Notes: a model not told the origin generated them from the sequence alone. 51,098 bases of DNA from Caballeronia sp. BR00000012568055 (GCF_029439455.1 NZ_JAQFVG010000268.1:1-51098), one strand, 5' to 3'; counted from the stretch's first letter, positions 35,812-46,294 are shown. Numbers and translations: made by a program.

Positions 35812-38800
35812 TTAACGCTGCATCGATTCCCAGACTTTGTGGAGACGCTTGACGGATACCGGCATCGGCGTACGCAATTCCTGCGCGAACAGCGAAATAC
35901 GCAGTTCTTCCAGCAGCCAGCGATATTCCGACAATCGCGCATCCGCGACGCCGCCACGCTGCGACAGCGCCCGCTGATAGTTCTGCATCAGCGACAGCAT
36001 GTCGGCGGAGAGACGCGCATCGCGCGTGGCATCGGCTTTCAATTTGTCGATGCGCAGCCCGATGCCTTTCAGATAACGTGGGAAATGCGCTAGCTGCGCG
36101 TACGGGGTATCGATCACGAAGCGCTTGCCGACGAGCGCGTTCAATTGCGTCTGCATATCGGCGTAAGCGGCGGCGAAAGGTTTCGCCTGCGCCATTTTCT
36201 TCGTCAGCGCGGCGTATTCCGCGAGGATCGTGCCGACCAAGCGCGCGATTTCGTTCGCGAGCAGCGTCAGCCGCCCTTTTGCGGCGTCGCGGCGGGTGTG
36301 GAACGAGACATCGTCGTCGGGAAGCGGGTCTTGCAGGCACGCGCGATCCAGCGCCGTTTCCACGATCTGATCGCGGAGTTCGTCGGCGGTGCCGAGCGCC
36401 ATGAACTGCATCGACATTTCGCGCAGGCCGGGGAGGTTCTTTTCCAGATAGCGGATCGGCTCGCGCAGTTGCAGCGCGAACAGCCGACGCAAGCCCGCGC
36501 GATGAATCCGCGCCGCTTCTTCGGGCGAATCGAAAACTTCGACGTCGCAATGCGTCGTGCGATCCACCAGCGCCGGATAGCCGAACAGCGTCTGTCCGCG
36601 TCGGCGGATTTCGAGCAGTTCGGGCAGCTTGCCGAAATTCCACGTCGTGAGGTTTTCGTAGAGCGCGGTGCTTTCGCCGCTTTGCTGCTGAACAGGCGGC
36701 GTGTCCGACTCGCCCGACAAGGCATCGAACGCGGCGACGGCGGTCAGCTTCTGGAACTGCTGCTGCGCCTGGCCGCCAAGTTCCGCGCGTAATTGCGCAA
36801 GATTGCGGCCCATAGCAAGCTGGCGGCCGTGCTCGTCGATCACTTTGAAGTTCATGAACAGATGCGCCGGCAGCGTTTCCAGCTTGAAATCCGCGCTTTT
36901 CACGGCAATCTGCGTCTGCTCGCGAATATCGGCGATCAGCGTGTCGATCAGCGTGCCCGCGCCGAATTTCGGCCCCGCGTGACGCTCGGCGAAACCGGCC
37001 GCGAATTCCGGCAGCGGCACCACATGGCGACGCAGCTTCTGCGGCAGCGACTTCAGCAGCAGTTGCGTCTTCTCCTTGATCATCCCCGGCACCAGCCATT
37101 CGATACGGCGCGCATCGATCTGATTCAGGCCGTAGAGCGGCACTTGCAGCGTGACGCCATCGCGCGGCGCGCCCGGCTCGAAGTGATACGTCAGCGACAT
37201 TTCGATGCCCGACATCGTCATGCGCTTCGGGAACAGATCGGTGGTGACGCCTGCCGCTTCGTGGCGCATCAGGTCGTCGCGCGAGAGGAACAGGAGCTTG
37301 TCGTTGCCCTCTTTCCTCGATTCATCGCGATACCAGCGCTCGAACGCCGCGCCCGTCCACATGCCGTCGGGAATCAGCGAATCGTAGAAACCGTAGATGA
37401 GTTCGTCGTCCACCAGCACGTCCTGACGGCGCGACTTGTGTTCCAGTTGTTCGATATCCGCGACCAGCTTGCGGTTGTGCGCGAAGAACGGCAGACGCGT
37501 ATCGAATTCACCTTCGACCAGCGCGCCGCGAATAAACAGCTCGCGCGCGTATTTCGGGTCTTGTTTGCCGTAGCTCACGCGGCGTCGCGCGTAGATCGTC
37601 AGGCCGTAAAGCGTGGCGCGTTCGTACGCGGTGACTTGCGCGGCTTTCTTTTCCCAATGCGCATCCGACAGCGATGTCTTCAGCAAATGCGCGCCGACCA
37701 TTTCGATCCATTCCGGCTCGATTTTGGCGATGGTCCGCGCGTACAAACGGCTCGTCTCGACCAGTTCGCCCGCCATGATCCAGCGCCCCGCTTTCTTCAG
37801 CAGCGACGACCCCGGCCAAAGATGGAATTTGATGCCGCGCGCACCGAGATAATGCGGCTCGTCGTCCGCCTTCAGGCCGACGTTGCCGAGCAAGCCGGTC
37901 AGAAGCGACAAATGAACCTGCTCGAAGGTGGCATCGGATTCGTTCAGACGCCAGCCGTGTTCGCGCACGACCGTCAGCAATTGCGAGTGGACATCGCGCC
38001 ATTCGCGCAGACGCAGGTGCGAGAGAAAGTTGGCGCGGCAGGCATCGGTCAATTGCTTGTTCGATTTCTTGTGCGCGACGGCTTCTTCGAACCACTTCCA
38101 GATGCGCGTCCACTGCAAGAATTCCGAACGCTCATCGACAAATTGACGATGCGCCTGATCCGCCTGTTCCTGCGCTTCGATCGGCCGGTCGCGCGGATCC
38201 TGCACCGATACCGCCGACGCGATGATCAGCACTTCTTTCAGCGCGTGATGATCGCGCGCGGCCAAAATCATCCGGCCGACGCGCGGATCGAGCGGCAGGC
38301 GCGCGAGTTCGCGGCCCAACGGCGTGAGCGCATTGTCGTCGTCTACTGCGCCGAGTTCGTTCAAAAGTTGATAACCATCGGCAATTGCGCGGCCGGGCGG
38401 CGGTTCGATAAACGGGAACGTTTCGATCGCTGTCAGATGCAGCGACTTCATGCGCAAAATCACCGACGCCAGCGATGAACGCAAAATTTCGGGATCGGTG
38501 AAGCGCGGGCGCGACTGGAAATCCGCTTCGTCGTACAGGCGAATGCAGATGCCGTCCGCGACACGGCCGCATCGACCGGCACGTTGATTCGCCGCCGCCT
38601 GCGACACCGGCTCGACCTGCAACTGCTCGACCTTGTTGCGATACGAATAGCGTTTGACGCGCGCGGTGCCGGTATCGACGACATAGCGAATGCCGGGCAC
38701 CGTCAGCGAGGTTTCCGCCACGTTGGTCGCCAGCACGATCCGCCGCGCGTTCGATGGCTTGAACACGCGCTCCTGTTCCTGCGCCGAGAGTCGCGCAAAC

Positions 38801-40281
38801 AGCGGCAGGATTTCCGTGTGCGGCGGATGATGCTTGCGCAAGGCTTCGGCTGCATCGCGGATTTCGCGTTCGCCGGGGAGGAAAACGAGCACATCGCCGG
38901 AACCTTCGCGGCAGAGTTCATCGGCTGCATCGACGATGGCTTCCATCAGATCGCGATCCGTTTTGCGATCGTTGCGTTTCGGGAGCGTGCCCTGCGCGTT
39001 CTTGATCGCCTCGCTTTCCTCTTCGATCGGGCGATAGCGCACTTCCACGGGATACAGCCGCCCGCTCACTTCGATCACCGGCGCGGGTTTTTCATCGCTG
39101 CCGAAATGGCGCGCGAAACGGTCGGCATCGATGGTCGCGGAAGTGACGATCAGCTTCAGATCGGGCCGTTTCGGCAAAATCTCCTTCAGATAGCCGAGCA
39201 GAAAGTCGATGTTCAGGCTGCGCTCGTGCGCCTCGTCGATGATGATCGTGTCGTAGGCCTTGAGCAGCGGATCGGTCTGCGTTTCCGCGAGCAGAATGCC
39301 GTCCGTCATCAGCTTGACCGATGCACCCGCCGCGAGGTTATCGGTGAATCGCACCTTGTAGCCGACCACTTCGCCGAACGGCGTGCCCAGTTCCTCCGCG
39401 ATCCGCCGCCCCGTCGCCGATGCCGCGATCCGGCGCGGCTGCGTATGGCCGATCAGCCCGCTGCCGCCCGCGCCGAGACCGCGTCCTAGCGCGAGGCAGA
39501 TTTTCGGGAGCTGGGTGGTTTTGCCCGAGCCGGTTTCGCCACTGACGATCACCACCTGATTCGATTGAATCGCCCGCGCGATTTCCTCGCGGCGGCCGGA
39601 GACCGGCAGCGCTTCGGGGAAGGTGATCGGCGGGATCGGGTTCGGCGTGATGTTGCGCGGTTCGCGCGGCGGTTTGGGTGTTTGCGGGCGCGCGGGCGCG
39701 TCGCTGTGGCGTTGTTCGGCGCGCGGTGCGTGTGGCTCGCGTTGAGGTTTCGGCTGCGGTTTCGCTTCGACGGGCGCGCGTTGCGGCTTGGCTTGCGGCT
39801 TGGCCTCGGCACGCGGCGCGTGGCCGATCGGCTCGTTTGATGTCGGTTGCGTGACAGGCTTCGTTTGCTTAGGCGGCTGCGGCTCGCGCAGCGGTTTCGC
39901 TTCGACTCGCGCGGGCGTCGTCGCTTGCGGACGCTGCGGCTTCGCTTGCGGCTTCACTTCAGCAGCGCGCGGCGCTTCCGCGCGAGTTGGCGTCATCGGC
40001 GCACGCGCCGGTTCGCGCTGCGGCTTCGCTTGCGGTTTGGCTTCGACTCGAACCGGCGTCTTCGGCGCCTGCTGCGCACTTCCCCCCGCAAACCGTCTTG
40101 CCGCCATCTCCTTCTTACTCAACCCCGCCCCGTCCTCAGGCGCACTCTCCCGCGCGTCGCGCAAAAGATTCTCGCGCAGTTTCTTCAACTGCTCTTGAGT
40201 ATCGGTTGATTGATCGGCAGACTGGGACTTGCCCGCCTGTTTGGCTTGATTGGGACGCGAGGGTCGAGAAACATTCCGCAT
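35812..40281 (-). CDS. hrpA: ATP-dependent RNA helicase HrpA (DEAH box)
   Basis: A large DEAH-box RNA helicase; E. coli HrpA rescues stalled ribosomes. The 1489 residues exceed the usual ~1300 because of a basic N-terminal extension (about 70-215) rich in Lys, Pro, Gln and Arg with repeats like AKPQAKPQRE. The helicase core follows: Walker A GETGSGKTT (248-256), DEAH (349-352), SAT-type motif III (VTSATI), then the HA2, OB and the DUF3418 C-terminal domain. The gene is divergent from argA with only 22 bp between start codons, so its 5' end and promoter overlap the argA promoter. Confidence 0.95.
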   Translation of the reverse strand: MRNVSRPSRPNQAKQAGKSQSADQSTDTQEQLKKLRENLLRDARESAPEDGAGLSKKEMAARRFAGGSAQQAPKTPVRVEAKPQAKPQREPARAPMTPTRAEAPRAAEVKPQAKPQRPQATTPARVEAKPLREPQPPKQTKPVTQPTSNEPIGHAPRAEAKPQAKPQRAPVEAKPQPKPQREPHAPRAEQRHSDAPARPQTPKPPREPRNITPNPIPPITFPEALPVSGRREEIARAIQSNQVVIVSGETGSGKTTQLPKICLALGRGLGAGGSGLIGHTQPRRIAASATGRRIAEELGTPFGEVVGYKVRFTDNLAAGASVKLMTDGILLAETQTDPLLKAYDTIIIDEAHERSLNIDFLLGYLKEILPKRPDLKLIVTSATIDADRFARHFGSDEKPAPVIEVSGRLYPVEVRYRPIEEESEAIKNAQGTLPKRNDRKTDRDLMEAIVDAADELCREGSGDVLVFLPGEREIRDAAEALRKHHPPHTEILPLFARLSAQEQERVFKPSNARRIVLATNVAETSLTVPGIRYVVDTGTARVKRYSYRNKVEQLQVEPVSQAAANQRAGRCGRVADGICIRLYDEADFQSRPRFTDPEILRSSLASVILRMKSLHLTAIETFPFIEPPPGRAIADGYQLLNELGAVDDDNALTPLGRELARLPLDPRVGRMILAARDHHALKEVLIIASAVSVQDPRDRPIEAQEQADQAHRQFVDERSEFLQWTRIWKWFEEAVAHKKSNKQLTDACRANFLSHLRLREWRDVHSQLLTVVREHGWRLNESDATFEQVHLSLLTGLLGNVGLKADDEPHYLGARGIKFHLWPGSSLLKKAGRWIMAGELVETSRLYARTIAKIEPEWIEMVGAHLLKTSLSDAHWEKKAAQVTAYERATLYGLTIYARRRVSYGKQDPKYARELFIRGALVEGEFDTRLPFFAHNRKLVADIEQLEHKSRRQDVLVDDELIYGFYDSLIPDGMWTGAAFERWYRDESRKEGNDKLLFLSRDDLMRHEAAGVTTDLFPKRMTMSGIEMSLTYHFEPGAPRDGVTLQVPLYGLNQIDARRIEWLVPGMIKEKTQLLLKSLPQKLRRHVVPLPEFAAGFAERHAGPKFGAGTLIDTLIADIREQTQIAVKSADFKLETLPAHLFMNFKVIDEHGRQLAMGRNLAQLRAELGGQAQQQFQKLTAVAAFDALSGESDTPPVQQQSGESTALYENLTTWNFGKLPELLEIRRRGQTLFGYPALVDRTTHCDVEVFDSPEEAARIHRAGLRRLFALQLREPIRYLEKNLPGLREMSMQFMALGTADELRDQIVETALDRACLQDPLPDDDVSFHTRRDAAKGRLTLLANEIARLVGTILAEYAALTKKMAQAKPFAAAYADMQTQLNALVGKRFVIDTPYAQLAHFPRYLKGIGLRIDKLKADATRDARLSADMLSLMQNYQRALSQRGGVADARLSEYRWLLEELRISLFAQELRTPMPVSVKRLHKVWESMQR

Positions 40282-40291
40282 AGCGTCGCAT

Positions 40292-40297
40292 TATAAT
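40292..40297 (+). promoter_or_regulatory. argA -10 box immediately before the start codon
   Basis: A perfect TATAAT at 40292-40297 leaves only 6 bp before the argA ATG at 40304. The predicted start point coincides with the A of the ATG, and there is no Shine-Dalgarno sequence. The -35 region (near GAAACA at 40268) is poor. Confidence 0.45.
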
Positions 40298-40303
40298 CCC
40301 GGC

Positions 40304-41674
40304 ATGAATTCCCAAACCGACCTCACGATACCGTCGCAGCCCGCTCCCGCCGAGCCGGAAGCGCCGAATCCTCACGCCCAGTTCGTTGACTGGATGCGTT
40401 CCGTCGCGCCGTATATTCACGCGTTCCGCAACAAAACCTTCGTCGTCGCGTTCGGCGGCGAATTGGTGCAGGAAGGTCGATTGAACGCGTTGGTTCAGGA
40501 CGTCGGTCTGCTCCACGCAATGGGCATTCACGTCGTGCTGGTGCACGGCTCGCGTCCGCAGCTCGACGAACAGTTGAGTTTGCACGGCGTGGAATCGTCG
40601 TTTTCGCACGGATTGCGCATCACGGACGCCCGTGCGCTCGAATCCGCGAAAGAAGCAGCCGGCGAAGTACGGCTCGATATCGAAGCCGCCATCAGCCAGG
40701 GCTTGCCGAATACGCCGATGGCGCACGCGCATATTAGCGTGGTGTCGGGCAATTTCGTGACGGCGCGGCCGGTCGGCATTCTGGATGGCGTCGATTTCCA
40801 GCACACCGGCGTGGTGCGCAAGATCGATGGCGATTCCATCCGCCAGTCGCTGGCATCGAACAAACTGGTGTTGTTGTCATCGCTCGGGTTCTCGCCCACG
40901 GGCGAAGCGTTCAATCTGTCGATGGAAGATGTCGCGTCCGCCGCCGCCATCGCGTTGCGCGCCGACAAGATTATCTTCGTGACGGAAATTCCCGGGCTGG
41001 AAGACACCGAAGGCGAACTGATCCGCGAAATGTCGCTGGACGACGCGTATCGGCTGCAGGAAAGCGGCGAGCTTCAGGGCGATACCGCGTTCTACCTGAA
41101 GCACACCATTCGCGCCTGCCGTGGCGGCGTGGCGCGCGGCCACATCATTCCGTACACGCTCGACGGCAGCGTGCTGCTCGAACTGTTCCTGCACGACGGC
41201 GTCGGTACGATGATCTCGTACGAGAACCTCGAGAGTCTGCGCGAAGCCACGCCGGACGACGTCGGCGGCATTCTTACGCTGATCGAACCGCTGGAAACCG
41301 ATGGCACGCTCGTGCGGCGCGGCCGCCACCAGATCGAACGCGATATCGACCACTTCTCGGTGATCGAGCACGATGGCGTGCTGTTCGGCTGCGCGGCGCT
41401 GTATCCGTACACGCAGGAGCGCATCGGTGAAATGGCGTGCCTGACGGTCGCGCCCGAAGCGCAAGGTTCGGGCGATGGCGAGCGCCTGTTGAAACGCATC
41501 GAACAACGCGCCCGCGCGCGCGGCCTCACGCGCATTTTCGTGCTGACGACGCGCACCGAACACTGGTTCCTGAAACGCGGCTTCGTCAAGGTCACCGTTG
41601 ACGATCTGCCGGAAGACCGCCGCCGCCTGTACAACTGGCAGCGCAAATCGCTCGTATTGATGAAACAGCTTTGA
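40304..41674 (+). CDS. argA: N-acetylglutamate synthase, classical ArgA
   Basis: Catalyses the first step of arginine synthesis, acetyl-CoA + glutamate to N-acetylglutamate. The 456 residues have an amino-acid-kinase domain (about 40-290; [22 protein letters not shown]) fused to a C-terminal GNAT domain (about 310-456; [18 protein letters not shown] is the acetyl-CoA loop). This matches ArgA rather than the stand-alone kinase ArgB. The frame opens at 40250, but MNSQTDLT at 40304 follows the -10 box and gives the family N-terminus. Arginine feedback inhibition is expected from the kinase domain. It is followed by yggX after 59 bp. Confidence 0.95.
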   Translation: MNSQTDLTIPSQPAPAEPEAPNPHAQFVDWMRSVAPYIHAFRNKTFVVAFGGELVQEGRLNALVQDVGLLHAMGIHVVLVHGSRPQLDEQLSLHGVESSFSHGLRITDARALESAKEAAGEVRLDIEAAISQGLPNTPMAHAHISVVSGNFVTARPVGILDGVDFQHTGVVRKIDGDSIRQSLASNKLVLLSSLGFSPTGEAFNLSMEDVASAAAIALRADKIIFVTEIPGLEDTEGELIREMSLDDAYRLQESGELQGDTAFYLKHTIRACRGGVARGHIIPYTLDGSVLLELFLHDGVGTMISYENLESLREATPDDVGGILTLIEPLETDGTLVRRGRHQIERDIDHFSVIEHDGVLFGCAALYPYTQERIGEMACLTVAPEAQGSGDGERLLKRIEQRARARGLTRIFVLTTRTEHWFLKRGFVKVTVDDLPEDRRRLYNWQRKSLVLMKQL

Positions 41675-41733
41675 TCGATGGCCGCGCTCGTTCACGCAGC
41701 GCGCCTTCCACCCCGATACAGGAGAAACACACG

Positions 41734-42006
41734 ATGGCTCGAATGATTCAATGCGCGAAGCTCGGCCGCGAAGCCGAAGGACTCGATTTTCCGCCGCTGC
41801 CGGGCGAACTCGGCAAGCGCATCTACGAAACGGTTTCGAAGGAAGCGTGGCAAGGCTGGCTCAAGCAGCAGACCATGCTGATCAATGAAAACCGCCTGAA
41901 TATGGCCGATCCGCGCGCGCGTCAGTATCTGATCAAGCAGACGGAGAAGTATTTCTTCGGTGAAGGCGCGGATACCGCGCAGGGTTATGTGCCGCCGCAG
42001 AGCTGA
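41734..42006 (+). CDS. yggX: Oxidative damage protection protein, Fe(II)-trafficking type
   Basis: YggX is a small protein that protects iron-sulfur clusters and is thought to handle Fe(II). The 90 residues are the full family length: [18 protein letters not shown] with the conserved Cys (C7), [18 protein letters not shown] and the C-terminal YFFGEG. The ribosome binding site is AGGAG 9 bp before the ATG at 41734. It probably shares a transcript with argA and ends at the terminator at 42038-42065. Confidence 0.96.
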   Translation: MARMIQCAKLGREAEGLDFPPLPGELGKRIYETVSKEAWQGWLKQQTMLINENRLNMADPRARQYLIKQTEKYFFGEGADTAQGYVPPQS

Positions 42007-42037
42007 AATTCGCTACGCACGCTGCATGTTGTCGATG

Positions 42038-42065
42038 AAAAACCGGTCCGCGTGACCGGTTTTTT
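42038..42065 (+). terminator. Terminator after yggX
   Basis: The 10-bp stem AAAAACCGGT (42038-42047) / ACCGGTTTTT (42056-42065 region) lies 31 bp past the yggX stop and ends in a T-run. It is symmetrical enough to work in both directions. Confidence 0.85.
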
Positions 42066-42694
42066 GTCGTCCGCAAGTTGTCCGTGCGGTCAGGAAAATT
42101 GGACTAAACCGAACAAACAGAATTAGGCGCAATCCTAAGCGCAGCAAGGGATTGCGGCCTGTTGAAGCGTCGCGCCAGATCGGCCGATTTGCACATCGTC
42201 GGTCATCGTGTTATTATCTTCGTCGTTGTCACTCGTAATTCACCATCATTCGCGCGTAGCCTTAAATGCAGCACACGCGCAGGATTGACAGTTTTTATAC
42301 AAAGAGGCGCGTCGGTTCCAAGCAGCATCGCCGGCCTTTTTCGTCTCAGCTTTAGTTTTCGCCGACGTCGCGGCCCACCCCGCGGCAGCTCAGATTCCCC
42401 GCTGAGCCAGCCGTCCGCACGTCAAATTCGTTTGGCTTGATCACGCTGTATCCCGAGTGCATTTTCGCGACTCACACCGCGAGGCATCGGCACCGTTTTT
42501 GCTCTGAGGATCTTCAGCATCGGCTTAAGAGTCGTGCTGAGCGATGCCATTGGCTCTTGCTTAGTGCATCACGTTTAAGCAACACGGCGCCGTCACGAAA
42601 CTGCACTGTCCCGGCAATACGCATCGCCCGAATTACAGGCGACGCGCCCGACGTTCTCGCGAGCGCTCGGGATCAATACGGAGTTTTTAAAACT
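42066..42694 (+). other. Long intergenic region and probable proP leader
   Basis: I see no gene in these 629 bp; the open frames at 42162-42440 and 42437-42694 have no family-like features. A candidate promoter TTGCAC-N17-TATTAT (42189-42217) would give a leader of about 470 nt. TTGACA at 42285-42290 lacks a good -10. A small hairpin, GCTCAG (42388-42393) with CTGAGC (42402-42407), sits in the leader. A leader this long suggests post-transcriptional control or a small RNA. Confidence 0.4.
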
Positions 42695-44170
42695 ATGAAC
42701 GCTCTACACGAGGGCCTTTGGCGCAAGCGCAACGCGTCATCCAATCAATCCGGCCTCACCATCGACGACATCACGATCGTCGATCAATCGCTGCTCAAGC
42801 GCGCCGTCGGCGCGATGGCCATCGGTAACGCGATGGAATGGTTCGATTTCGGCGTCTACAGCTATATCGCGGTGACGCTCGGCAAGGTGTTTTTCCCGTC
42901 GAGCAGTCCGGCCGCGCAGTTGCTGGCGACGTTCGGCACGTTCGCGGCGGCGTTTCTGGTGCGCCCGATCGGCGGCATGGTGTTCGGGCCGCTCGGCGAT
43001 CGAATCGGCCGTAAGCGCGTGCTCGCGATGACCATGATCATGATGGCGATCGGCACGTTCTGTATCGGCCTGATTCCGAGCTATGACAGCATCGGCGTGA
43101 TGGCGCCTGTGCTCCTGCTGGCGGCGCGTCTGCTGCAAGGCTTTTCGACGGGCGGCGAGTACGGCGGCGCGGCGACGTTCATCGCTGAATTCTCGCCGGA
43201 CAAGAAGCGAGGTTTCATGTCGAGCTTTCTGGAGTTCGGCACGCTCGTGGGCTATGTGCTCGGCGCGGGCGTGGTCGCGGTGCTGACGGCGACGCTGTCG
43301 CAGGACGCGCTGTTGTCGTGGGGCTGGCGTATTCCGTTCATGGTGGCGGGTCCGCTCGGTCTGATCGGCCTGTATATCCGGATGAAGCTCGAAGAGACGC
43401 CCGCGTTCCAGCGTGAAGCGGAAAAGGCCGAAGCCGTATCGCACGAAACGACCAAGCAACAGTTCCGCGAAACGCTGATTCAGCAATGGAAGCCGCTGCT
43501 GCAATGTGTCGGCCTGGTGCTGATCTTCAACGTGACCGACTATATGGCGCTGTCGTATCTGCCGAGCTATCTGTCGGCGACGCTCAAGTTCAACGAAACG
43601 CACGGCCTGTTTATCGTGCTCGTGGTGATGGTGCTGATGATGCCGCTCACGCTGCTGCTCGGCCGTCTGTCGGATGCCGTGGGCCGCAAGCCCGTGATGC
43701 TCGCGGGTTGTATCGGTCTGCTGGTTTTGTCGATGCCGGCGCTCACGCTGATCCGCATGGGCACGGTGCCGTCGATCTTCGCGGGCATGATGATTCTCGG
43801 CGCGCTGCTTTCGACCTTTACCGGCGTGATGCCGTCGTCGCTGCCGGCGTTGTTCCCAACCAAGATTCGCTATGGCGCGCTGGCGATTGGCTTCAACGTG
43901 TCGGTGTCGTTGTTCGGTGGCACGACGCCGCTGGTGACCGCATGGCTGGTCGACAAGACCGGCAATCTGATGATGCCCGCGTACTATTTGATGGGCGCGT
44001 CGGTGATTGGCATTATCTCGGTGCTGGCGCTGCATGAGACGGCCAAGAAGCCGCTGAAGGGCTCGCCGCCTGCCGTGGCCACGCACTCGGAAGCGCACGC
44101 GATTCTGCGCGGCGAGCGTGTTGCTGCGGAGATGGATGATCGTATGCCGGAAGGTACGGCGCGCGCTTAA
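42695..44170 (+). CDS. proP: ProP-like proline/betaine:H+ symporter (MFS)
   Basis: Twelve-helix major facilitator that takes up proline, glycine betaine and related osmolytes. The 491 residues align through the whole membrane core with E. coli ProP (GNAMEWFDFGVY near the N-terminus, RPIGGMVFGPLGDRIGRKR between TM2 and TM3, FCIGLIPSYD, GGEYGGA, SPDKKRGFM, NLMMPAYYLM). The C-terminal tail is short and Ala/Glu-rich and lacks the antiparallel coiled coil with which E. coli ProP tunes its osmotic set point. The frame opens from 42437; the ATG at 42695 fits the family. The terminator follows. Confidence 0.92.
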   Translation: MNALHEGLWRKRNASSNQSGLTIDDITIVDQSLLKRAVGAMAIGNAMEWFDFGVYSYIAVTLGKVFFPSSSPAAQLLATFGTFAAAFLVRPIGGMVFGPLGDRIGRKRVLAMTMIMMAIGTFCIGLIPSYDSIGVMAPVLLLAARLLQGFSTGGEYGGAATFIAEFSPDKKRGFMSSFLEFGTLVGYVLGAGVVAVLTATLSQDALLSWGWRIPFMVAGPLGLIGLYIRMKLEETPAFQREAEKAEAVSHETTKQQFRETLIQQWKPLLQCVGLVLIFNVTDYMALSYLPSYLSATLKFNETHGLFIVLVVMVLMMPLTLLLGRLSDAVGRKPVMLAGCIGLLVLSMPALTLIRMGTVPSIFAGMMILGALLSTFTGVMPSSLPALFPTKIRYGALAIGFNVSVSLFGGTTPLVTAWLVDKTGNLMMPAYYLMGASVIGIISVLALHETAKKPLKGSPPAVATHSEAHAILRGERVAAEMDDRMPEGTARA

Positions 44171-44192
44171 CGCCTTGTTTCACGCTTGCAAG

Positions 44193-44223
44193 AAAGCCGA
44201 TGCCTCGCGCATCGGCTTTTTTT
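44193..44223. terminator. Shared terminator of proP and the phosphoesterase gene
   Basis: The 11-bp stem AAAGCCGATGC (44193-44203) / GCATCGGCTTT (44209-44219) continues into a T-run to 44223, proper for proP. On the minus strand the A-run is shorter, but the hairpin still lies immediately after the phosphoesterase stop. Confidence 0.85.
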
Positions 44224-44673
44224 ATGTGACTAGCTGAACGATACGCGCGTCAATGCGGCCTTCATCGATCTCCAGCCAAGCCAGCGAAATCGGCAATTTG
44301 AAGCGACGCGGCCCCGCGCTGCCGGGATTGACGAACAGCACCGCGCCACGCTGTTCGATCAGCGGCTTGTGTGAATGGCCGGTCACGACGACGTCGATAC
44401 CATCGAGTTTTCGCGGCACATCAGCGATATCGTGCACGACATGAAACGTTATCCCGCCCAGTTCGATACGCACGTGCTCAGGAAGATGCGCGACATCCTC
44501 AGCCACATCGTTATTGCCGCGCACGACGGTCAGCGGCGCGAGTGACGCCAGCGCATCGAGCACATCGTGTTTGCAGATATCGCCCGCATGAATGATGTGA
44601 TCGACGCCGCGCAAGGCATCGAGCGTTTCGGGGCGCACGAGATTGTGCGTATCGGAGACGAGACCGATGCGCA

Positions 44674-44674
<1 letters not shown>
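44222..44674 (-). CDS. YfcE/MJ0936-type metallophosphoesterase
   Basis: A small 150-residue calcineurin-like phosphodiesterase with unknown natural substrate. Metal-binding positions are all present: D8 and H10 (SDTHN), D32 (GDICKHD), N55 in GNND, H81, and H100/H102 in GHSHK. The start at ATG 44674 overlaps the TMEM175 stop by one base (TGATG), so translation is coupled. The longer open frame upstream to 45130 lies antisense to nothing real and in another frame of the TMEM175 gene; it was not used. Confidence 0.93.
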
Positions 44675-45258
<584 letters not shown>

Positions 45259-45341
45259 CTGAGTCCTCGCGCCTGTGGATTTTTGTCGCGATTATGCGTG
45301 AATCTTGTGGACTTGGCTGCCTGCTTTCGTCTTAGTCGATT

Positions 45342-45369
45342 TTGGTGTGCCGGAACGCAGTGGTAGAAT
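45342..45369 (+). promoter_or_regulatory. Promoter of tRNA-Leu
   Basis: TTGGTG (45342-45347) and TAGAAT (45364-45369, 5 of 6) are 16 bp apart and place the start about 7 bp before the mature tRNA at 45382. Confidence 0.5.
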
Positions 45370-45381
45370 GCCGTCCGCCCT

Positions 45382-45466
45382 GCCGGGGTGATGAAATTGG
45401 TAAACATAGCGGACTTAAAATCCGCCGCCTAACGGCTTGCCGGTTCGAGTCCGGTCCCCGGCACCA
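45382..45466 (+). tRNA. tRNA-Leu, anticodon UAA
   Basis: An 85-base class II tRNA with CCA encoded. The acceptor stem GCCGGGG (45382-45388) pairs with CCCCGGC (45456-45462); discriminator A, then CCA at 45464-45466. The anticodon stem GCGGA / TCCGC (45409-45413, 45421-45425) encloses the loop CTTAAAA with anticodon TAA at 45416-45418. A variable arm (CGCCTAACGGCTTG region) and the T-arm GGTTCGAGTCC follow. It marks the border between conserved genes and the accessory segment. Confidence 0.95.
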
Positions 45467-46294
45467 AGTACATACTACCAAAACACGGAAACGCTCGTTT
45501 CTGTGTGTATTCAACGAGTTAGGCGCACGTGCCTATGGGCGATATCGCGGGATCAACCGGTACTAACCGGTATGTTTTTGCCTCTCGACCCCAAAATAGC
45601 CCCAACAAGGGGCCCACGCGCTATTGCCGGTGTTTGACGGGTTTATTGCATCATTGCGTTCGCCTCCTTGCTCCGAGCATTGCAAACGTAGAATGATGTC
45701 CTCGGTTGGCTGCGCCTGCGAAGCTCTTAGCGTATCCGCGCCTATCAAATCCTGAGGATTGCTAATGGCGGGTTTCGATCGGCTGGTCCAAAGCGCGTCG
45801 TGCTTATCAGGACGAGTTTGACCTTTGAAACCATCGCGCCACGTCTCGAGAGGCCAGAGGAACGAGCCTTTGATTGGTGCGACAGCGTTCAAGAACGGTC
45901 TGTACCAGCAAATTAAGTTGCATTTTCTCAACCGCCGCAACGCCTTTCCTGCGCGGTCTTGAACGCAACGGTCCATACCGTTCCGCTTAAATATTGATTC
46001 AAACCGGTGGAGCTCTTGTTCACGGCTTTTGATAAACCAGTCGCTTCCCCCGGTACACGTCGCTAACCGAAACTGCCTCGCGGATGACGCACTGCCAGCC
46101 CTGCTGTCGGCTCACCGGAGCGCATTTCATGGTTATCAGAACTGCCATCCGGCGGATGGCTATTTTCGCCGCCGCCGGCCTATCATGCCCGCCACCACGC
46201 ATCCTGCAATAGCGGCACACCCTGCTCGACTCTGATGCGCCTCGGCAACCCTCCCCGCCCAAAAGGAACCGCTCGTAGTTACGCTCAATCGCCA
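45467..46294. other. Gene-poor region after tRNA-Leu
   Basis: No convincing gene is visible in these 828 bp. The longest open frame (minus, 45563-45976, 137 codons) has an ordinary composition but no recognisable domain, membrane pattern or ribosome binding site. A minus frame at 46020-46331 is Arg/Cys-rich and looks like chance. The sequence may be scar tissue from integration or decay next to the tRNA; I found no second copy of the tRNA 3' end in the window. Confidence 0.5.

Noticed and set aside
45563..45976. 137-codon minus-strand ORF after the tRNA as a gene or integrase remnant
   Set aside because: It has no tyrosine-recombinase motifs, ribosome binding site or family resemblance that I can defend.
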